Virus record (IMG/VR): IMGVR_UViG_3300018049_000126
Coordinates: 1-25,510 of that record
Strand: one strand, 5' to 3'
Origin: a virus
Length of the DNA: 25,510 nucleotides
Position 1 is the first letter of the stretch, and the number at the start of each line of letters is the position of its first letter. A model generated the notes under the pieces. It ran no database searches. It worked only from the letters and a program-made list of their open reading frames with translations, and had not been told where the DNA came from. Made by a program: the position numbers and the translations under genes. Positions 6,987 through 14,146 of this stretch are shown piece after piece.

Positions 6987-8339
6987 ATGAAGTACGATGT
7001 AGAAGTATGGACCGCGCAGAAACTTGTTCAAATGCTTATCACTGGTAGGCTCAATCCCGATCCTATTGGTCAACGACCAGCAGTTACAGCAAGCAACAAA
7101 AAATCAATCAAAATCGTTCGAGGCATGTTAAACGGATACGGATGTGGTATGCTTACCGTTCGAGATATTCGTAACGATCCCGAAGCTCAAAAAATCTATA
7201 AGTGTGATTATCTCGTAGTCGATGGTGGTCATCGCTGTCGAGCAATAAAAGCTTACTTTGAAGGTAAGTTCCACATCGATGGAAAGTTCTTTAACGATTA
7301 CGAAGAAAACATTTTTGAGCAAATTGAAATTCCTGTTGATTTACGAGTATGTACATCAAAGGAAGCGTCGGTTTTGTTTAAGGCGATTAACACGACTACA
7401 CCGACTAATTTCATGGAAATGATTATGTCGGATGAAGAGTCAGAAGCTTGTAAATACTTTCGTACATTGACTACTTACGTAAAAGAGTATAAGAACGAAC
7501 CACATCCTTTGTTTGCTCGAAACTTTGGAACTGATGGTAACGTTTATCCTAAGAACTTTGACAATGCACTCATGAATCCTCGTCGTCGATGGGATGAGTA
7601 TGTGGCTATGGCTACTATTCGGTCTATGGGCAGGGGCTTAGTTGATTCGGGTCAATCTGAAATCGAAGTTCTTGCTGAAGACAATGAAGTCATTACAAAG
7701 GTTGCACAATCTCAAGTAAAAGACTTCCTTGATCTCGCTCTTGAATTTAAAGAGCATCGTAAAAAGACCTTTAACGATACAACGTTCTCAGCTTTCTTCA
7801 TTTATTACTTTGGCCTTGTGCAAAAGTACAAGAAGTTTACGATCCTCAACGAAGATAAGGTAGAGTTTTTCAATAACTTCCGCCAGGTCTACACTCGATT
7901 GACTGGTAACCAAGACCGTATCCTCGAGGATACAACGACCGAGTACGAAGGTCGCCAACATTACGTAAAAGAGTTTGTCCGCAAAAACGTTAAGAATTTT
8001 GCTAACGGTGCTCTTCAGCAAAAAGTCTTTGAGCTTATGGAAGAGTTTCGTGATGGACCGGATGGTGTCACTCCGCTTGATACTAAGCGATCACTGAATA
8101 GTAATGAGCGAGAAGAAGCTCTTGCTGCTCAAGGATTTAAGTGTGCAATCGATGGATTACCACTCGAGCTTGACGAAGCAGTGTTTGGACATGATACCCC
8201 GTGGTGTAAAGGCGGTGAGTCACATGCTCTTCAGGGTGCAATGATTCGAGAAGAGCACAATCGTGACATGGGAACAACTACACTCGATGAATATCGAATG
8301 GTACTTGAAATGCGAGCTCAACTGGCAAAAGCCAGTTGA
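6987..8339 (+). CDS. DUF262/ParB-like protein with C-terminal HNH nuclease domain
   Basis: 450 aa. The N-terminal domain has LVVDGGHRCRAIKAYFEG (residues 76-93), matching the VDG-Q/H-R core of DUF262 and ParB-like folds, which bind or hydrolyse NTPs in the GmrS subunit of type IV enzymes. A long helical middle follows. The C-terminus is HNH-like: FKCAIDG (384-390), GHDTPWCKGG (401-410), then EEHNRDMG (422-429). The first Cys of the usual zinc pair is present, but its partner is not obvious, so the fold may be zinc-independent. The DUF262 plus HNH order is that of GmrSD-type modification-dependent nucleases. It has its own early promoter and its TGA lies in the next one. Role inferred: attack on host DNA or competing elements, or DNA-maintenance signalling. 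A homing nuclease is less likely given the DUF262 domain. Confidence 0.68.
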   Translation: MKYDVEVWTAQKLVQMLITGRLNPDPIGQRPAVTASNKKSIKIVRGMLNGYGCGMLTVRDIRNDPEAQKIYKCDYLVVDGGHRCRAIKAYFEGKFHIDGKFFNDYEENIFEQIEIPVDLRVCTSKEASVLFKAINTTTPTNFMEMIMSDEESEACKYFRTLTTYVKEYKNEPHPLFARNFGTDGNVYPKNFDNALMNPRRRWDEYVAMATIRSMGRGLVDSGQSEIEVLAEDNEVITKVAQSQVKDFLDLALEFKEHRKKTFNDTTFSAFFIYYFGLVQKYKKFTILNEDKVEFFNNFRQVYTRLTGNQDRILEDTTTEYEGRQHYVKEFVRKNVKNFANGALQQKVFELMEEFRDGPDGVTPLDTKRSLNSNEREEALAAQGFKCAIDGLPLELDEAVFGHDTPWCKGGESHALQGAMIREEHNRDMGTTTLDEYRMVLEMRAQLAKAS

Positions 8340-8364
8340 CATTTGCTTTCTTTTGTGATACAAT
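8336..8364 (+). promoter_or_regulatory. Early-type sigma70 promoter for the modification cluster
   Basis: TTGACA at 8336-8341, 17-bp spacer, TACAAT at 8359-8364, then GGCACA. Same family as 3090, 6897 and 14086. It lies at the head of the run 8391-13209 and carries the stop of the upstream gene within its -35 box. Confidence 0.87.
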
Positions 8365-8390
8365 GGCACATCTAACAATGGAGTTATATT

Positions 8391-8741
8391 ATGGCTAAAA
8401 ACAACGACACTCCCGAAGCGGTCAACGTTCTACAAGAATGTATCGACCTTCAGTTGAAAAAATCTCGGGATTATCAGAATCCTAATTCGACTGTAAAGCA
8501 GGCACAGTACTATCCTAATGGTATTGTGACTATCCACGATATCATGCATGCTAAAATGCTACGTATGAAATCTGTAATGGAAGCTATGCAAAGTGATGAT
8601 TATGATCCCAACTTCGAATCACTTGAGGATTCGGCTAAGGATCTCATCAACTATGCTAGCTTTTTTGTCTCGTTCTGTCGAGGTAAAATCCCTGGTCAAG
8701 ACTCGCGTAACGATGCATTTAACAGGAAGAAAAACGGTTAA
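8391..8741 (+). CDS. DUF1599-like nucleotide-modification-associated protein
   Basis: 116 aa. The pattern KKSRDYQNP near residue 25, HAKMLRMKSVME (about 53-64) and SLEDSAKDLINYASFF (about 77-92) resembles DUF1599 / all-alpha NTP pyrophosphatase-like proteins often found with phage nucleotide-modification genes. The conserved charged residues fit a metal-nucleotide site, but no single diagnostic motif proves catalysis. It is first in the transcript from the 8336 promoter, and its stop overlaps the next start by one base. The assignment is by pattern recall and context. Plausible role: removal of an unwanted nucleoside triphosphate, such as unmodified dCTP. Confidence 0.58.
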   Translation: MAKNNDTPEAVNVLQECIDLQLKKSRDYQNPNSTVKQAQYYPNGIVTIHDIMHAKMLRMKSVMEAMQSDDYDPNFESLEDSAKDLINYASFFVSFCRGKIPGQDSRNDAFNRKKNG

Positions 8742-9466
8742 TGATAGATTACGATAATCTGACAGTAGAAGGCTTTTGGGATAATCAACCTTATCCACAC
8801 GCGATCGTGGATAATTTTTGGAATCCTGATGTAGCACAAAATATACTGGCTGAAGTCAAAGATGTAGAGTACAATGCTGCGTACACTAATCCCTTTGAGT
8901 TGAAGAATGCCTGTAATATCTGGGATAGATTCTCACCCACGGTTTATCAGGCATTCACTTTCTTGAGTAGTAGAAAGTTTACAGATTATCTCGGTAAGAT
9001 ATTAGATATACCAGATCTCATTCCAGACGTTGGATTACATGGTGGTGGGATTCATTATCATCCACCCGGTGGTAAACTGAATCCCCATGTAGATTATAGT
9101 CATCATCCAAAATTAGGTTATCGTAGAAAGCTAAACTTTCTCGTATATCTCAATCCGGGTTGGCAGACAGGTCATGGTGGTGAGTTGGGTATGTGGACTC
9201 CAGAAGGAGCTCAAACTTTTAAAGAGCCCGTAAAAACGATTGAACCGCTGTTTAATCGTGCTGTCGTATTTGAGAGTACACAAACGAGCTATCATGGACT
9301 TGCTCGCCCGACTCAACAGCCAAGAAGAAGTATGGCATTCTATTATTTGGTAGACGACCAAACAGAAACGACAAGTCCTAAAGCAGCTTTCGTTCCCACC
9401 AAGGAACAAAAAGACGATCCCGAAGTTTATAGACTTGCAGAATTAAGAAAAACCCAGAGGTTATAA
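8741..9466 (+). CDS. 2-oxoglutarate/Fe(II)-dependent oxygenase, prolyl-hydroxylase type
   Basis: 241 aa with a complete facial triad on a jelly-roll framework: HVD (His116, Asp118) and distal His185 in TSYHGLA, plus an Arg pair (195-196) in RRSMAFYY that would bind 2-oxoglutarate. Sequence between the motifs (NPHVDYSHHPKLGYRRKLN and GHGGELGMW) is typical of prolyl-4-hydroxylase-like phage oxygenases. It sits between the DUF1599-like and dCMP hydroxymethylase genes in one coupled run. This suggests oxidation of a modified base or nucleotide, but protein hydroxylation is the better-known activity of this subfamily. It lacks the distinctive context of TET/JBP enzymes that I could identify. Substrate unknown. 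Confidence 0.82.
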   Translation: MIDYDNLTVEGFWDNQPYPHAIVDNFWNPDVAQNILAEVKDVEYNAAYTNPFELKNACNIWDRFSPTVYQAFTFLSSRKFTDYLGKILDIPDLIPDVGLHGGGIHYHPPGGKLNPHVDYSHHPKLGYRRKLNFLVYLNPGWQTGHGGELGMWTPEGAQTFKEPVKTIEPLFNRAVVFESTQTSYHGLARPTQQPRRSMAFYYLVDDQTETTSPKAAFVPTKEQKDDPEVYRLAELRKTQRL

Positions 9467-9467
9467 A

Positions 9468-10148
9468 ATGAACAATGTAGATTATATTCGACAACAAATC
9501 ATTGACAAATATCTCGACGAAGATTTTGTCATTGATCGTACTGGTGCTAAAACGATTGAAATCATTGGCGCGACATTTCTCGCTGACGAAGATTATATCA
9601 TTCGTAAACCCAGCCTTGAGTATATTATGCGTGAGCTTCAATGGTATGAATCTCAATCGCTTAATGTAAATGACATCCCTGGTGAAACGCCACAAATTTG
9701 GAAAGACATTTCTTCGACTGAAGGTAAGATTAATTCAAATTATGGTTGGTGTATTCACTCTGACGAAAATGGTAATCAATTTAGTCACGTTCTTCGCGAG
9801 CTGCGTAACAATCCAAATAGTCGACGAGCTACTATGATCTATAACAGACCGAGTATGCATCTTGACTTTAATCGTGATGGTATGAACGACTTTATGTGTA
9901 CTTACGCAAATACGTTCTATATCCGCGATGACAAGCTTCATTCGCATTATCTCATGCGTAGTAATGATGCAGTCTTTGGTTACAACAATGATGTTGCATG
10001 GGCACGTAGTGTTCTCAACAAATTGGCTGGCGAGCTCAATGTTACTCCCGGCGATATCATCTGGACCGCTTCCAACTTCCACGTTTATGAGCGCCACTTT
10101 AAGTTCATTGAAAAGCTAATGGAAACGGAAAGGCCGATCCCAGTCTGA
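9468..10148 (+). CDS. 42: dCMP hydroxymethylase (thymidylate-synthase family), gp42-like
   Basis: 226 aa. Transfers a hydroxymethyl group from methylene-tetrahydrofolate to C5 of dCMP. Nucleophile Cys144 (FMCTYANTF), phosphate-binding Arg164-Ser165, Asp167 and Glu56 (RELQWY) align with thymidylate synthase. The base-selecting position is Asp175 (GYNNDVAW), where thymidylate synthases have Asn. T4 gp42 has Cys148 and Asp179, the same 31-residue spacing, and that Asp is known to give dCMP specificity. Glu56 is likewise four less than the catalytic Glu60 of T4. The ATG follows AGAGGT, two bases after the oxygenase stop. The alpha-glucosyltransferase follows directly, so 5-hydroxymethylcytosine is the likely genomic base. 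Somewhat shorter than T4 gp42 (246 aa). Confidence 0.9.
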   Translation: MNNVDYIRQQIIDKYLDEDFVIDRTGAKTIEIIGATFLADEDYIIRKPSLEYIMRELQWYESQSLNVNDIPGETPQIWKDISSTEGKINSNYGWCIHSDENGNQFSHVLRELRNNPNSRRATMIYNRPSMHLDFNRDGMNDFMCTYANTFYIRDDKLHSHYLMRSNDAVFGYNNDVAWARSVLNKLAGELNVTPGDIIWTASNFHVYERHFKFIEKLMETERPIPV

Positions 10149-10172
10149 CATATATAGAATATAGTTTATGAT
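10145..10172 (+). promoter_or_regulatory. Weak candidate promoter before the glucosyltransferase
   Basis: CTGACA at 10145-10150, 16-bp spacer, TATGAT at 10167-10172, in the 36-base gap before the ATG at 10185. The match is imperfect and the predicted RNA start would fall very close to the GAGG ribosome site, so it may be chance. Confidence 0.25.
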
Positions 10173-10184
10173 GAGTGAGGTTAT

Positions 10185-11420
10185 ATGAATAATGTATCAG
10201 TGATTATGGCTCGAGGTGTAGAAGGTTGTGGCGTAACCAAGTACACCGTGGAGCAAGTCAAGTGGCTTAAGAAACATGGCTATAATGTAAAAGTCTACGC
10301 TTCAAAAGATAAAAGCTTTTCTCGTAAGTATGCTCATGAACTCGGCGAGTTTGAGCACTTTAAGTTTTCTGATACGGAGAAGCTTCAACAAATGATTCAG
10401 GAGTGTAACTCTTCTGATGTTATTATGGTCAACTCACTTCCCGCAAAAGGGAATGGACGAGGTAAAGGTGCAGGTGATGCAGCCCTTGATAACTGGAAGT
10501 TGGCTCTTAAAGAATTCAAAAAGCCCACAGTGCTTATTCAACATGACCATACAGTTTATTCAATTAATCGTAACGGTGCACTCGAAGAAGCGATCGATGC
10601 GGCTGATCTCATCTTTGCTCATGCTCGTACAAACGATTTTTCACAAAAGGTAAGAGAACATTGTGGCCAAGAAGGCCTAGGCTCATTCTTCGGTGAAGAA
10701 CCCGAAGATAAGTTGATTTTACCTTTCCAGCCTGGTATTGACTTCGACGGAACTCGAGCTCAATACTGGAAACCTATCGAAGAGACTGATCCACTACATC
10801 ACAAGTGGATTGGTCGTACGACTTCGTGGAAAGGTTATAAGCTCATGTTCGATTGGCACAATAACTACCTCATGAAAGAAGGCGCACTTACAACGTTCGA
10901 GGGAATCGAGAAATCACCTGCTTGGTTGGGCTTTAAGGAACTCAGCGAATTTTACGACAGCCTTGATTTCAATCCTGATGAACTCGATATTTCTGATCGT
11001 TATGGTAAGCTAGCATCTGTATTTGGTTGCTTTATTAATGATGAGCTTATGCATCGTATGTCTCGCGTAGGATTTGGTTATCAGTTGAGTATCCTTAAGC
11101 CAAAATACATTGAGCGATCAATTGAATATACTCACCAAGAAGTTGTTGCGGCTGGTGCTATTCCAGTCTTTCGAAAAGAGTATGGTGACGTATGCATACA
11201 TAGAGTAACCGGCGATCCTTTATCGGAATCGAAAAACAATTATACACTATGGCTGGGTGAAGGTAATCAAGACCAAGTCATAGAACAGGTCAAAAAGCTT
11301 ACAGCCGATGCTGCTTTGCGAGATGAGTGGAGAGAAGGTGCGTTTGAATTCTATAAGCAACACCAAGACGCCGAGTACACTTTCACAGACCTGATGAATA
11401 GCATCAAGGAGAATCTATGA
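10185..11420 (+). CDS. agt: DNA alpha-glucosyltransferase (T4 alpha-gt-like)
   Basis: 411 aa; T4 enzyme is 400 aa. Transfers glucose from UDP-glucose to hydroxymethylcytosine in DNA. Recognised by co-linear blocks shared with T4 AGT: MARGVEGCGVTK (residues 8-19), IQHDHTVYSINRNGALEE in the first half, WIGRTTSWKGYKLMFDWH in the middle, GFGYQLSILKPKYIERS and EYTHQEVVAAGAIPVF, and YKQHQDAEYTF near the end. The fold is GT-B, and the EYTHxE region belongs to the donor-binding half. It follows the dCMP hydroxymethylase and overlaps the next gene by ATGA with a strong AAGGAG site. The pairing with a D175-type hydroxymethylase makes glucosylated hmC the most economical reading. Confidence 0.92.
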   Translation: MNNVSVIMARGVEGCGVTKYTVEQVKWLKKHGYNVKVYASKDKSFSRKYAHELGEFEHFKFSDTEKLQQMIQECNSSDVIMVNSLPAKGNGRGKGAGDAALDNWKLALKEFKKPTVLIQHDHTVYSINRNGALEEAIDAADLIFAHARTNDFSQKVREHCGQEGLGSFFGEEPEDKLILPFQPGIDFDGTRAQYWKPIEETDPLHHKWIGRTTSWKGYKLMFDWHNNYLMKEGALTTFEGIEKSPAWLGFKELSEFYDSLDFNPDELDISDRYGKLASVFGCFINDELMHRMSRVGFGYQLSILKPKYIERSIEYTHQEVVAAGAIPVFRKEYGDVCIHRVTGDPLSESKNNYTLWLGEGNQDQVIEQVKKLTADAALRDEWREGAFEFYKQHQDAEYTFTDLMNSIKENL

Positions 11421-12607
11421 TTAAACACGCTTCAATTGTACCACTCATTGGTGGTGAAACAATTGGTTCAGAACTCGCCTTTGGTGAGAAGCCAACTTAT
11501 ATGATGTCATACGAAGCTTTTGAAGCTAACGATGCTCATGCACGACACTATTATAGTGGTGTACCTTATTACGTCCTCGACAAAGGAGAAAATCCTACTG
11601 AGTCTGTGGATGTGGTCTCGTCTGTATGTCCTTGTGCCGGTTTATCTCAGCTATCACATGGATTTGGTGACCATAACCCAAACAATGAGTGGATGAGTAT
11701 TACTGCCGAACATGTTCTCGGTACGATCAAGCCAAAAGTTTTCTGGGGTGAGAATGCACCAGGCTTTGCCGGTAAGATCGGTGAGAATGTTCGAAATCAT
11801 TTAAGAAAGATTGGCCAGGAAAATGGATATACAATGAGTGTATATCGTACAAAGTCCTTGCTACACGGGGGCCCGCAAATAAGAGAGCGATCATTCTATT
11901 TCTTTTGGCGTGACGATAAAACCCCGTTATTGAATTTTTACAACAGGGAGCATGTCAAGATTGAAGACGTTATCAAAGGAGTCAGATCAAACTTCCAGAC
12001 CGAGCCTATTAATCCGAAGACGCCGTCTAAAGATGATCTTTATTACAAGTTTATTCTTGAACATATTCATGGTGGTATTAGCCATCGGGATTTTGTTGAT
12101 ATTGTAGAGCCTCAGAAAGTTCGTAACTCTGATGTATTTTCATATATAGAACGTATGGGTTATGATTACTTGCAGGTCGGAGAGTGGATGGAAAAGAACG
12201 AGTACGAGAAAGAAGTCGAAAAGTGTCGTTATCGTTATGAGAAGTTGAAGAATGGTGGCAACATCATGAGACGAGGTACGATTATCCCTAAGGATCATAT
12301 TGGTGCTTTTGTTGGTCACTATCCTACAATGCTGACTCATCCCATCGAAGATCGATACATTAACTATCGAGAAGCAATGACTATTATGGGTCTACCCGAA
12401 GACTTTGAACTTCTCAATCAAAAGAAGTCTGCTAATCATATTTGTCAGAATGTTCCCGTTCAAACGGCAAGGGATATGGCGTCAGAAGTGAAAAAATATT
12501 TAGAAGGTGACCTTCAGCTGGTTGACACAGACTACGTAATACAGTATAATCACAGCCAGAAATCAGAATACGTTGAAAAACAAGATACGCTTGAGGCTTT
12601 CTTATGA
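11417..12607 (+). CDS. C5-cytosine DNA methyltransferase family protein
   Basis: 396 aa with the C5-methyltransferase motifs in order. Motif I region PLIGGETIGSELAFG (residues 9-23); motif IV CPCAGLSQ (71-78) with catalytic Cys73; motif VI GENAPG (111-116, Glu112); motif VIII PQIRERSF (153-160); and near the C-terminus INYREAMTIMGLPEDFEL (IX-like) with QNVPVQTARDMA (X-like). The usual PCQ is PCA and ENV is ENA, so it is a divergent member. The stretch between motifs VIII and IX, about 160 aa, would hold the target-recognition region. It is coupled by ATGA to alpha-gt upstream and dexA downstream. If the genome carries hmC, the substrate may be host DNA, residual cytosine, or the modified base. 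A perfect promoter for dexA lies in its 3' end. Confidence 0.8.
   Translation: MIKHASIVPLIGGETIGSELAFGEKPTYMMSYEAFEANDAHARHYYSGVPYYVLDKGENPTESVDVVSSVCPCAGLSQLSHGFGDHNPNNEWMSITAEHVLGTIKPKVFWGENAPGFAGKIGENVRNHLRKIGQENGYTMSVYRTKSLLHGGPQIRERSFYFFWRDDKTPLLNFYNREHVKIEDVIKGVRSNFQTEPINPKTPSKDDLYYKFILEHIHGGISHRDFVDIVEPQKVRNSDVFSYIERMGYDYLQVGEWMEKNEYEKEVEKCRYRYEKLKNGGNIMRRGTIIPKDHIGAFVGHYPTMLTHPIEDRYINYREAMTIMGLPEDFELLNQKKSANHICQNVPVQTARDMASEVKKYLEGDLQLVDTDYVIQYNHSQKSEYVEKQDTLEAFL
12522..12550 (+). promoter_or_regulatory. Perfect-consensus sigma70 promoter inside the C5-methyltransferase gene
   Basis: TTGACA at 12522-12527, 17-bp spacer, TATAAT at 12545-12550. Both hexamers are exact consensus. The predicted start (about 12557) lies 47 bases before the dexA ATG. 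It lacks the GGCAC that usually follows the other early promoters here. Coding constraint could explain part of the match, but two exact hexamers at optimal spacing are unlikely by chance. Confidence 0.72.
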
Positions 12608-13209
12608 AACATTTGATTTTAGATTTTGAGACAATGGGTACAGATCCGACAGACTGTGCGGTTGTCGATGTTTCTGCTATGGTATTTGATTGGGATCGAT
12701 TTGAATCTAATCCTTATACGTGTAAGGATATAAACAGCGTTAAGAGATTCAAGCTGTCGGTGAGTGATCAGGTTCAAAATTATGGATTTAAAGTCGAGCA
12801 AGGTGTTCTCGACTTCTGGCAATCTCAACCTAAAGAAGTCAAAAGAAATATTGCACCAAAGAAAACAGACTTGACTGTAAAAGAGTTTGTACAGCAATTT
12901 CATGATTTCTTGATTGACGCTGGTGGTATCGGTCATTGGTGGACTCGGTCAAATACTTTTGATCCTGTGATATTGACTCGTCTCTTTGCTGCTGAAGGTA
13001 GAAAGACTCACATGGAAGAGTACCTCAAGTATTACCTTGTACGAGATACGAGAACGTGGATTGATGCTAAACTTAACTTCCCTAAAAAGAATGGATTTGT
13101 GATCGATGAGTGGGAAGAAAATTTTAAAGCCCATGATAGTGCTTGGGATATTTTGATTGACGTACTCAGATTACAATTACTACATAGAACAGAGTTTGAT
13201 TTAGACTAA
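12604..13209 (+). CDS. dexA: Exonuclease DexA-like (DEDDh 3'-5' exonuclease)
   Basis: 201 aa; T4 DexA is 227 aa. DEDDh exonuclease residues: DFE (Asp7, Glu9), Asp120 in SNTFDPVIL, and His177 with Asp182 in KAHDSAWDIL. The block LDFETMG, the RNIAP motif (81-85) and the GFVIDEWEENFKAHDS tail match T4 DexA in order. T4 DexA degrades single-stranded DNA and supports host-DNA turnover. Start overlaps the methyltransferase stop (ATGA). It can also be transcribed from the consensus promoter at 12522. Confidence 0.88.
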   Translation: MKHLILDFETMGTDPTDCAVVDVSAMVFDWDRFESNPYTCKDINSVKRFKLSVSDQVQNYGFKVEQGVLDFWQSQPKEVKRNIAPKKTDLTVKEFVQQFHDFLIDAGGIGHWWTRSNTFDPVILTRLFAAEGRKTHMEEYLKYYLVRDTRTWIDAKLNFPKKNGFVIDEWEENFKAHDSAWDILIDVLRLQLLHRTEFDLD

Positions 13210-13218
13210 GGATTTATT

Positions 13219-14085
13219 ATGAATTTGAAAATTAGCACTGAGCAGTTGAGAGACTACTCAATTTTTATTGGAACTCCAATGTACGGCGGTCAGTGTTCAG
13301 GTTTGTTTACAAAATCCTGTACTGATCTTGCAATGGTTTGTGGAGCTCACGGGATTCCACTTAAGTTTTATTATCTGTTTAATGAGAGTCTTGTGCAACG
13401 AGCTCGTAACTATGTGGTTGATGAGTTTCTTCGTTCAGAGTGCACTCACCTCATGTTTATCGACAGTGACATTGGCTTCCAAGCTCGTGATGTACTCGCT
13501 CTTCTCGGTATTCAGACTTCTGATCCCGAAAAATTTAATATCATTACTGGTCCTTATCCCAAGAAAACAATCGCATGGGAAAAGGTAGCAGCTGCTGCTA
13601 AGCAAGGATTTGCAGACGAGAATCCATTTAACCTAGGTCAGTTTACTTCTGACTATGTATTCAATCCAGTAAAAGGACAGACCTCAATGAAAATGTCTGA
13701 TCCTATTGAGGTAGCCGAAGCAGGCACTGGATTCATGCTCATTCCTCGTGAAACTCTCGAGAAATACGCAGAAGCTTATCCTGAGCTTCTCTATACTCCG
13801 GATCATGTACGTACTGAAAACTTCGACGGCACTCGGAAAATCACTGCGTTTTTTGATTGTGTAATTGATCCTGATACAAACCGCTACCTATCCGAAGATT
13901 ACTTTTTCTGTAAGCAATCTCGAAAAATTGATTTGAGTATTTGGATGTGTCCGTGGATGCAACTCAATCATGTCGGCTCATATATCTTTGCCGGCAATAT
14001 GGCCGCCCTTGGCCAGCTCGGTGTGTCAGCTACTGCAGACAAAACATCGAACCAAAAAACTTATCGTAAAAAGAAAAAGAAATAG
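13219..14085 (+). CDS. Glycosyltransferase-like protein (GT-A/GT2 type)
   Basis: 288 aa. N-terminal half has a Rossmann-like start (YSIFIGTPMYGG), LFNESLVQRARNY and the metal/nucleotide-sugar motif MFIDSDIGF with DSD at 82-84, as in family 2 glycosyltransferases. A second block, EAGTGFMLIPRETLEKY, and SEDYFFCKQSR (an ED/acceptor-side motif) follow. The C-terminus is a poly-lysine tail. I recall related proteins as widespread in marine T4-like phages. It ends the modification cluster and its stop abuts the sliding clamp promoter. It could act on hmC, on the glucose added by alpha-gt, or on a surface glycan. The acceptor cannot be told. Confidence 0.72.
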   Translation: MNLKISTEQLRDYSIFIGTPMYGGQCSGLFTKSCTDLAMVCGAHGIPLKFYYLFNESLVQRARNYVVDEFLRSECTHLMFIDSDIGFQARDVLALLGIQTSDPEKFNIITGPYPKKTIAWEKVAAAAKQGFADENPFNLGQFTSDYVFNPVKGQTSMKMSDPIEVAEAGTGFMLIPRETLEKYAEAYPELLYTPDHVRTENFDGTRKITAFFDCVIDPDTNRYLSEDYFFCKQSRKIDLSIWMCPWMQLNHVGSYIFAGNMAALGQLGVSATADKTSNQKTYRKKKKK

Positions 14086-14114
14086 TTGACATTTACGACC
14101 CACTGTTATATAAT
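14086..14114 (+). promoter_or_regulatory. Early-type sigma70 promoter for the sliding clamp operon
   Basis: TTGACA at 14086-14091, 17-bp spacer, TATAAT at 14109-14114, then GGCACT. Exact consensus hexamers and the best copy of the four-member family. It starts on the base after the glycosyltransferase stop. Confidence 0.92.
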
Positions 14115-14146
14115 GGCACTTAAATTTGAAAGGAGAACTCTTTGTT

